Assembly: GCF_027579695.1 (NCBI RefSeq) | Contig: NC_083574.1 | Span: 44,160,559 to 44,224,558, forward strand | Length of the DNA: 64,000 nucleotides | Origin: Neoarius graeffei | Lineage: Eukaryota; Chordata; Actinopteri; Siluriformes; Ariidae | Direction of reading: 5' to 3' | Shown: positions 50,101 through 60,500 of the stretch, piece after piece | Layout of the letters: every line of letters begins with the position of its first letter | Position numbering within the stretch: position 1 is the stretch's first letter | Made by a program: the position numbers and the translations under genes | Notes under the pieces: model-generated | The model's input: only the letters and a program-made list of their open reading frames with translations | Database searches by the model: none | What the model was told of the DNA's origin: nothing

Positions 50101-53100
50101 TTATGGAGAACCCAGACACCCTGCTTACCACCAGCTAAGGCCACAGAAAGGCGATTACAGCATGTGGAAAAACAACTTTTCTCAGTACACTAGGCCACTT
50201 GAGCTCAACACACAGAAACACAGAGAATAGGAATGTTCATTCACTAAATTTCCTTCACACAGTATAGTTCAAAAGTTACCTGGGTAAACACACCTCCACA
50301 TTTGACCCATTGGTGAGAACTTGCACTGATTCATGGCCAGTTTCTATTCTATTGGTTTTATTCATTTACAGAGATATTCACAGGTGGTGCACAACATGTC
50401 ATGAATGTCAGCTGGTGAATCTGCCAGCCACCCCAAAAGCGCCATTGTGCCCTTTACCATTGATTGAGATCCCCTTCAAAAGAACTGCTATGGATCTTTT
50501 CAGGTAACTAGATCAAACTGGGGCAGCATGGTGGTGTAGTGGTTAGCACTGTTGCCTTGCAGCAAGAAGTTCTGGGTTCAAGCTCACTGGCCGATGGGGG
50601 CCTTTCTGTGCGGAGTTTGCATGTTCTCCCCATGTCTGCGTGGGTTTCCTCCGGGTGTTCCAGTTTCCCTCAGTCCAAAGACATGCAGATTAGGTTAATT
50701 GGTGGCTCTAAATTGACTGTAGGTGTGAGTGTGAGTTGTTTTTCATCTCTATGTGTTAGCCCTGCAGTGATTTGGCGACTTGTCCAGAGTGTACCCCGCC
50801 TCTCGCCCATAGTCAGCAGGGGTAGGCTCCAACTTGCCCGTGACTCTGCACAGGATAAGCAGTTACTGATGATGGATGGATGGATCAAACTGCATGAGGA
50901 CATTGCCTTGCATATTATGCAATGTGATACCTGGAAGCAGTGCCTCTACACAATAAGTCTTCAGCACTCTTCTACGTTATCTCCTGAGTCAGGATTCTAC
51001 AATCAGATCCTGACTGACCAGGTCACAACTTTTATGACAAGTACCCTTCACAAACTATAGCAGGGGTGGGCAATTATTTTTTCCATGGGGCCACATGAGA
51101 AACAGAAAATTTTCTGGAGGGCCGGACCAAAAGGCTGAACTAAATTCTGCATAATATTAATTGTATTTCTTTATATAAAGCAGTAAATAACACTGTTTTT
51201 ACAAGCTGCTAAGACTGGTAAGAGTATGGAAAAAACGAGGTTGCCTTACAAAAAAGTCATTTATTCAATCAAATTTCCCAAAACAATGGTTAACAAAATG
51301 TGAACATTTGTACCATTTTTTTCAGTCACATTCACCCCAAAACACAATAAAAACATCACAATATTGTCTTTCTACTCCAAATATCAAGCAAGATACATCA
51401 TATTATAATAATGATGCCCGCATTTGTAGTCTAATCACCTCATTTGGTGTTTTTCGCCGGAGATTGGCTCCGGCGCCTGCTGGTGACGTCACACTATGTG
51501 ATTGGCTGGACCGTTTGAAGGATGACGTACACGTTTGTGGTTGGTCTGGACAAATTACGGAAGTAGTTATCGCGGGATTAGGTTTCGTGGGATTTCATGT
51601 CATGTTCATGTCGCGCGCATTGCGTTTTTGTTGAACACAACTTCAAAATAAAAGCAATGCACATTCAGTCCATGCATGAGGTAAAATTAGAAAATACGTT
51701 TATTTTGTAATTTCTCATTAACCTTACGCGGGCCGGTCAGAATGAACCAAAGGGCCGGATGCGGCCCGCGGGCCGTAAAATGCCCAGGTCTGAACTATAG
51801 GAATTATTGCGAAATGAATCAATTCACACCAGTGTTTACCATCTGTAAACAGATGGCCTAGTCAAATAATTTAATCAAACACTTAAAATATGATTTATAA
51901 GTCGACAACCCTAAAAATTGGTACTTATTTGCAATACTAGAGGTCATGCAAGCCTCCATGGGGTTCTCCCCATTTGAATTATTGTATGGTCACAAGCCTC
52001 ATAGCATCTTGGAGATCATTAGAGAAAATTGGGAAGAGGGACCTTCTGCAAGTAAAGATGAATTTCAGTATGTTCTTAACTTGAGAGGAAAACTCCACAT
52101 ACTGAGTCACTTAACCCTGAAGAATTTGCTATAGGCACAAGGACAACAATCCCAGCTGTACAATGGGGGTTTGGCTATGGGAGTTTGCACCCAGAGACAA
52201 AATTCTTATTTTACTACCCATGTTAAAAACAAAATTACTTATGAAGTGGCAAGGACTCTTTGAGGTCACATGTCAAGTCAGAGACATCAACTATGAAGTT
52301 AGATGAATGGACAGAGGTGGGGTGTTTTCAATCTCCTAAAATCATGGATGGAGGAGGTTCCTGTGACTCTGGTAACAGTAGTCTCCAAGAGGGAGGAGCT
52401 GGGACCACAGATAAGTCTAAAAAGTGCAGCCCAATTCACCCCAGTCCCCTGTGGAGACCCCCTCTCACTGTCCCTGAGAGCATAGACTGCCAGGTTGCAG
52501 GAAGAGTTTTCTGATGTGTTATCTTCCTGGTCACACTAAACTTGTCGAGCAACACACTGGGACACTTCCAGGTATGGTTGTGCACAGCCACCCATACCAC
52601 TTACCTGAACACAAAATAAGTGTAGTTCGGGATGAACTTAAGGCTATGCTCTACATGGAAGTAATCAAGGAGTCCCACAGTGATGGGAGCAGCCCAGTGG
52701 TTTTGGTCCGCAAAACCAACAGGTCAGTCCATTTCTGTGTTGACTTTAGTAACATCAACGTGGTGTTTAAATTCTATGCCTTCCATTGATGAACTGCTTG
52801 ATCAGTTAGGCATGGCTTACTTTGATGTGACACTGGCTCTAACTAAGGGATATAGGCAGATTCCAGTATCCCAAGAGAAAATGTATTTTTCCACTCCATT
52901 TGGGTTACACCAGTATGTCACCCTTTCATTTGGGTTGTTTGGAGTCCCAGCCATGTTTCTATGACTCATGGACAGAATCCTCTGCCTACATAGTGCATAT
53001 GCTGTTGCCTATTTAGATGACATAATTTACAGTAATGATTGGCAGCAGTGTTTGCAACATCTGATGGCTGTCCTAAGAACCTTGAGACAAGTGGGACTTA

Positions 53101-53966
53101 CAGGAAACCAAAGGAAGCGCAATTGGGTGGGTAGAAGTACAATATCCGGGCTTCTACTTGGGTCCTGGGCAGGTGCATCCCAAATTGAAAAGACTACAGT
53201 GATTGTGACTTGTCCAAGACCCAAAAACAAAAAGGGGGTGAAGCAGATTCTGGGGCTGGCTGGCTACTATAGAAGGTTTGTACCTAATTTTTCAGACATC
53301 ACCAGCCCACTGCCTAACCTCACTAAAAAAGGGGCACCAGATCTGGTCCAGTGGACGGTGCTGTGTGAACAGGCTTTTGCCCAGGTTAAAGTGGTTTTGT
53401 GTTGGGGCCTGCGGTCACTTTCACCTGTTTTTTTTTATCTCCCTTTGGCTTGCAAACTAACATATCTGACAGAAGGCTGGGGGCCATTTTGTCTAGGTGG
53501 TGGAGGGGGAGAAGTGTCCTGTGCTGTTACATCAGCCACAAGCTTTTGGTGTGGGAGAGTAAGTATAGTATGATAGAGTGTCTGGCCATCAAGTGCATGG
53601 TTTTCACTCTCCGGTACTACCTGCTGAGATGCCCTTTTACCCTGTGTTCCAATCATGCCCCGTTCTAGTGGCTTCACCGCATGAAAGCCAAAACACAGAT
53701 CCCTTGTTGGGACCTGGCGCTTCAGCCATTTAAGTTCAAGGTGGTCCACAGGCTGGGGACACAGATGGTGGTGGCAGATTACTTCTCCCACCAAGGGGGA
53801 GTCAACTGAAGGCCAGACGGCTCACCGGCCTGAGTCAGGCGGTGGGAATACGTGACGTTAAGGGCATGGTTGAGCGTTAGCTGTGGGTGGAGTGTAAGCA
53901 GGTAGATCTAATAGGTGACATGTGATGAGTCTCACCTGTGTCAGATTACTGGCAATTTATTTAATG

Positions 53967-54024
<58 letters not shown>

Positions 54025-55276
54025 ACATAAATTAAAATAAAATATCAGCAAAGCTTAAAATAAAACACACCTTTTGTTGTCAGAAGTCTGTCTCCAGGTC
54101 CCTCATTTCCCAAGAGCCACAAGAGTGGGATATGCTATTAATACTATTACTACAAAAACAGTTTCTTCCACTATACTATTACTACTAAAACAACTAATAT
54201 GTTTAAAATACTACCATTATTACTACTACTATTATTACTCTGAATGACAACCATTACTACTACTACCACCACTACTAAACAACTAATGTTACTGCTAAAA
54301 TTACCACTACTAAACTTACTAATTAAGCCTCTGACTACTACTGGAACAACTACCCTTATGACTATTATTAGTATTACTACTGCCACCACTACTGTATACA
54401 GCTATATTACTATTAAAATGACATTACTATTCATTCTACTCAGCCTACTACTTAACATAATAAAATCATGATTACTACTAAAACTAGTACAACTAAAATT
54501 CCTACCTAACTAACTTTGACTACTATTTGACACTACTGATACTAAAGGTAGTACTAGTACAATTGCTCTAACTAGGACTGCAACTCATTCTCATCTCATT
54601 ATCTCTAGCCGCTTTATCCTTCTACAGGGTCGCAGGCAAGCTGGAGCCTATCCCAGCTGACTATGGGCGAAAGGCGGGGTACACCCTGGACAAGTCGCCA
54701 GATCATCACAGGTCTGACACATAGACACAGACAACCATTCACACTCACACCTACGGTCAATTTAGAGTCACCAGTTAACCTAACCTGCATGTCTTTGGAC
54801 TGTGGGGGAAACCGGAGCACCCGGAGGAAACCCACGCGGACACGGGGAGAACATGCAAACTCCGCACAGAAAGGCCCTCGCCGGCCCCAGGGCTCGAACC
54901 CAGGACCTTCTTGCTGTGAGGCGACAGCGCTAACCACTACACCACCGTGCCGCCATGACTGCAACTACCTGTTGAATAATTACTACCAACACTAAATTAT
55001 ACTACTATTAAAACTACCACTATTACTATAAAATCTACTCTTGCCACATCTACTCACCTTGCTACAAAATCTATTACAACTATGACTATTACTACTTCTT
55101 TAATGACAACTGTTATTACTACTTCCGCTGTTAAACAACTAATAATGGTACTACTAAAACTAGTACTACTACTAGTAACAATACTATTACTGCTACTACT
55201 ACCACTAAAATCACCACTAAATTTACTACTAGTATATTTCTAAAAAACAGCTACCACAAAAAAAGAGTGCAATTGG

Positions 55277-55340
<64 letters not shown>

Positions 55341-57476
55341 CTGATCTACCACATTTCTTTCAGGTGTTTTCTTTATGTATTGTAGCTATAGGAATATATG
55401 CTACAGTTCAGAAAGCAGCAGGTATGACAAACTACATATGAATTTATTTCCTCATATGAATGCATGCTATATTTAATATGTAATCCAAAGCCATTTCAAA
55501 GCAATCTACTAATCTTCATATGCAGTGGCGTCAACTGGATTTGTGTCTTTCACAGGCCCAGTTCGAGACACATTCCTCATTGATCCAGCCATCATATTAA
55601 TAGTGGTGGGTGTTGTCATGTTTTTCATCACCTACTGTGGATGCATCGGAGCACTGCAAGAAAACATTCACCTCCTTAAAACAGTGAGAACCTGTTCAAT
55701 ACTGAGTGTCCATGATTGCATTTGAGACCAGTGTAATTCATGACTTTCTTCCTCTTTAGTTTTCTTTCAGCCTCTCTCTCGTCTTCCTCACCCAACTGAT
55801 AATAGCAATCCTGAGCTTCTTTTACTCTGAGCAGGTGAGAGGAAGTTTTTGTTTTAGTGTGAACACCAGTTCATTCCAGCACTAGCGCAAAGTTTGAGTT
55901 CAGACAATTTAATATTTTTTCTGATCATATTTAAACAATCCACTATAGCAAAAGCTAATCTCACAGTGACCATATCATTCTCCGTTCTGCCCCTTAAATG
56001 ACAACACCCCAGGTTTTGCACCACTGAATCGCATCAATGTGGACCGTTTTTCCATGACATTTTAGTATGAAGGAAGCAATCTTAAGAGAAACTGGAGCAG
56101 TCTGGGGGAGGCGAGAGTTCATTATAATGCTAAAGCACGTTAGCACACCTGTCATACTATATTAGCCCACCTGCTACCAGATACAGGCATGCCGCAAGGA
56201 CCTGCATGCTTCCCCTAGGACATTTGCATACTTACCCAGATAGATGCTGGCAAACTTGCTGACATGTACAGCGTGTATTCCTATCCTTTCAGACACAGGA
56301 TGCTCTGGGAGAATTTGTGAAGAAAGCCATTGTGCATTACCACGATGACCTGGACCTTCAGAATGTCATGGATTACATTCAGCAAGAGGCATGTCTCTAA
56401 ATATCAGATTCAGATTTTTAAGAGCCATACAGCAAGCTGGTGGAATTTGCTTTGGGTACTGTTGCAACACTAAACATTACTAAATACATAAACATTATAA
56501 ATACCATACAATACAATTTAGTACAATATAGAACATAACAGATTTTACAGTGCAGTACACAGAGTCGAAATTGTACAAAGACAGCAGATGGAATCACCAA
56601 CAAGCAGCAGAAGGTAGTACAGGGGATAAATGGAATTATCCTATCCACATTCACTGGATATGAGCAATTGCACACTCTGATTGGCTACTCTACTACTAGG
56701 CTATCAACTCATATACCAAGAGTAGAGAAAAACAAAATGGCAGAGTGTGTCGCTCAACCAATCAAGGAAAAACTCCACTCAAACACAAAACCCCCCAAAA
56801 TACAAAAAAGCAACAAAATATGGAATAAAAGTATTTGATGGGAATAACATATCTTTTTTTTTCAATAATTATTATTATAGCATTTTTCACAGATTGCTAC
56901 TGTCATTTTACTGGCTTATTTACATTCTAAGCGGAACTGATTTTGTCAGATGTTTTGTATAAAGTTTTTATTTATCAAATTTGCAAAAAATAATAAATAT
57001 GCTCCGTTTCTCAAAATCCAGTGAATGTAGACAGAATAAAGCAATTATGCCACTCAATCTCATCATACATGGCTTACATCTGACTCAGCGCAACGCGCCT
57101 CATCAGCTATCAGCTCATGTACGTCTCCATTTTGTGGAATAACTGTTAATTATTGGATGCATCATGGATGAAGTGCCCTTGAGCAAGGCACCTAACCCCC
57201 AACTGCTCCCTGGGTGCTGTAGCATAGCTGCCCACTGCTCTGGGTATATATGTGTGCTCATTGCTCACTTGTGTGTGCATGCGTGTGTTCACTGCTTCAG
57301 ATGGGTTAAATGCAAAGGAGGAATTTCACTGTGCTTAAGTCTTTGTTTGAGCATACTTGTGATAAATAAAGAATTTTTCTTCTGTCTTCGAATTGTGTTT
57401 GTATAGCAGTAGGAAGGAAACTGTTTTAAAACTTTTTTTTTTTGGTTGACAGAAGACAACAGCTGAAAAATGTGAA

Positions 57477-57533
<57 letters not shown>

Positions 57534-60500
57534 GATAAACTTGTGCTTGGGGACATTTGGCTGAGCCCAATTAGGAAACCTCCCCCCCACAAAGTACAGC
57601 TTTTGATTGATTGATACATACATACATACATACATACATACATACATACAAATAATTAAGGAGAATGACCAGACTGGTTTGAGCAAACAGGAAGGATATA
57701 GAAACTCAAATAATCACTCTTTACAACCTTGGTGAGCAGAAAAGCATCTCAGCATGCACAAAACACTGACCCTTGAGGGGAATGAACTACAACTGCAGAA
57801 GACTTCAATGGGTTCCACTCCTATTCGATAAAAACAGGAATCTGAGGCCATCATGGGCACAGTTTCACCCAAACTTGACAGTTGAAGATTTTTTTTAATT
57901 AATTAATTAATTTATTTATTTATTTATGGGGGGGTGTCCGAGAGATCAAGTCTTTTTCCAGTCTTTAACTGTCTAGATTTGGTTGGTGAGTCTGTACCCA
58001 TGTTAGGCCTCAGATTCTTGATTTTGGTTGAGAGGAGTTGAACTGCTCTGGTTTAGGCCAACTGCGAGTTGGCCTAGTGGTTAGCATGTCCGCCTCTCAA
58101 TCGGGAGATTGCGAGTTCTACTCACGGTCAGGTCATACCAAAGACCATAATAAAAATGGTACCTACTGCCGTCTGACAAGGCACGCCGCAATACAGATGT
58201 GAGTGGGGAGTTAAACTCTCATGGTTACCAGAGGACTAACCCCCCACTGTAAGCCTAGCTATGTAATAGGCGAGAGGCTGAGGGCTACAGAAATGGAGAC
58301 TGGCGCTGCCTAATGCACCATATGGTGCGGGAAGGACTTTAGAGGAGTTGAACCTGATGTCGTCATCTGCCCCAAGGTTTGATGTGTTGTGCATTCTGAG
58401 ATGCTTTTCTGCTCAGCACAGTTGTAAAGAGTGCTTATTTGAGTTAATATAGACTTCCTGTCTGCTCAAACCAGTCTGGGATGGGTTTCCCAAAAGCCTC
58501 TTAATGCTATGAGCATAACTAGGAGACAGTGTGTTCATTGTGCTGCTCGCTCTACCATTTAATGATGATCTTTGTGCTACGATGCTTTTGGGAAACTTGG
58601 CACTGGTCATTCTCCTCTAACCTCTCTCTCATCAACAAGGTGTTTCAGCTTGCGGACCTTCTTATACATTGTGCTGCTGCCAAATGATTGGCTGATTAGA
58701 TAACTGCATGAATGTACAGGTGTATAAGAGTTCCTAATAAAGTGGATGGTGAGTGTAGGTTTAAACATCAGCTAAATTATATAACCATGTACCTTTTAGA
58801 GTGAATGGTCTCTCATGGATGACACACAATTGCAATTTGGTCTAATAAGTAAGTAACTTCTTCCCCTGTCCAACCTCCCAGTTTAGATGTTGTGGCTGGA
58901 ACAACTACACTGACTGGTCCTGGAACATCTACTTTAAATGCAATCAGAGTAACCCAAACAAGGAGAGATGTGCAGTTCCTTTATCCTGTTGCACCCCCGT
59001 ACCAAGAGAGGTGAGTGCTAGGTGTTTCTGCTATGCAGCTCATATGTAAGTCAGCAATTATGGAAATATAGAAGACACTTACTGGGTGCAACCAATTACC
59101 ATCTGCAGTGCAGACAGATGAGCTTTGTTATTCTGCTATGTGGAGGACTTGTCATAACATATAACTTGCCCCAATAACATTTAGACAGTGATAAATCTAA
59201 CCGATAATAATGCAACCTTCCCTATGATAATGGTGGGCTATTTCTAGAAAGTGCTTACGTCAAAACCTAATGTCAGTGGTCGGGATTATGTATTACTAAA
59301 AAGTCAAGGAGCAAATTGCAGAATATAATGTTGGGGTATTACTGCCACCTGCTGTTAAGATATAGAAATAGGGAGATAAAATAAAAATAGGGCAGGTTAT
59401 CCAGGAAAAGGCAATAATTCGTAGTGCAATGTTCTTTTCATATTCTTTTAGACTGTGATCAATCCCATGTGTGGTTTTGGGGTTCAAACCCAAAAGTACT
59501 TGGAGGCTGCACAGTCCATTTACACAGAAGGATGTGCAGACGGAGCAGTGACGTGGATTGAATCTCACCTGCTTTTAGTCGGGACTCTGGCTTTGGGGCT
59601 GGCTCTACCACAGGTCAATCATTCCAGAAAGTGATTACACTTCATACACTTCATATATTTAATTGGTAATACTGTTTTTCTAAGCAGTACACTTTAGGAA
59701 ATGGGAATATTTTTGTTAGATCCTCTCTAATAATTTTTGATGGCTCCTCTACATCATCTGTATCGCATTGTCATTAAGTTCATTTATTTATGTTCTTCAA
59801 CAATTATGTTTGTCTAACAGAAGGTACAAAAGCATTGAGTACATGCCTAAAAAGCTCAGATTTTATAAGTGAAGCTCAACTGAGCACATTTGTTAGAGGT
59901 CATATTGATTTATACATGTTTCAAGTCACCTATTTAAAAAGGAGCCTTAAATCGATAAAACATTGCTTCACATTATATGTACTGCACCAAACATTTGCTG
60001 TTTCATTTACGATACATAAGGTGAATGGATCTAAATAGTTGGCTCTCCCAAACTGCATCGTAATGAGCCACATTTTTTTTCTCGCCGCTGTTATTTATCT
60101 CAACAATTTTTTAAAGACATGCTCCACTGACTGAAAGTGTTTTGAGTGCCAAAAATCTGGAACAGTATGAATTTAGATGGATTTTTTTTCATATGTAAGC
60201 AAATACTGAGTAAAATGTGAAAAAACAGATACCCAAATCATCCATCATATGTATTTTTCAATATTATTATGAATAATCAATATTATGATAAATTAGTCAC
60301 GTTTCACGAAACTGAGTGTCCTGCATTACCCTCGGAGATCTGTTCCCCTACAATTTATATGCAAACTAATCTAATACAGTTTATCCAGCTACTATGGATC
60401 TTCATAAGCATGTGAATAGGTAGATTTCAGGAGATGGTCAACCTCAGCTAGGTCATGTTCACTTATACTCTATAGCCAAAAGTATGTGGACGCCTGACCA

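Larger units (their letters stand above)
40119..50259 (-). mobile_element. endogenous retrovirus, class I (gamma/epsilon-like), defective
   Basis: Two LTRs (40119-42346 including a nested hAT; 49779-50259) in the same orientation, bounded by a 4-base duplication CAGT (40115-40118, 50260-50263). On the minus strand the order is LTR, primer-binding site, gag, protease, RT/RNase H, integrase, env remnant, polypurine tract, LTR. The 4-bp duplication and the pol sequence type point to class I retroviruses. Every coding region is broken by deletions or frameshifts: the RT core, part of integrase and most of env are gone. It lies antisense in intron 1 of the tspan33-like gene. Confidence 0.92.
50376..52135 (+). 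pseudogene. gypsy integrase remnant
   Basis: WCTTCHECQLVNLPATPKAP is the second half of the integrase zinc-binding domain and is followed by a degenerate catalytic start (TAMDLF). After the SINE and hAT, QASMGFSPFELLYGHKP marks the end of the catalytic core. Many stops. Confidence 0.78.
50320..54110 (+). mobile_element. Ty3/gypsy retrotransposon, Gmr1-like, decayed
   Basis: Integrase pieces (50376-52130) precede the RT and RNase H (52514-53810) on the same strand. Beyond RNase H comes a purine-rich GGCGGTGGGAA and an LTR-like stretch rather than integrase. Interrupted by a SINE (50521) and a hAT (51061). 5' end, gag and 5' LTR were not found. Confidence 0.75.

Noticed and set aside
40119-50259. 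Possibly functional retrovirus
   Set aside because: RT active site, much of integrase and most of env are missing and the remaining frames are shifted, so it cannot replicate on its own.
58057-58130. tRNA gene at the head of the third SINE family
   Set aside because: Box B is diverged (GAGTTCTACTC) and the sequence continues into a repeat body, so it is a SINE head.
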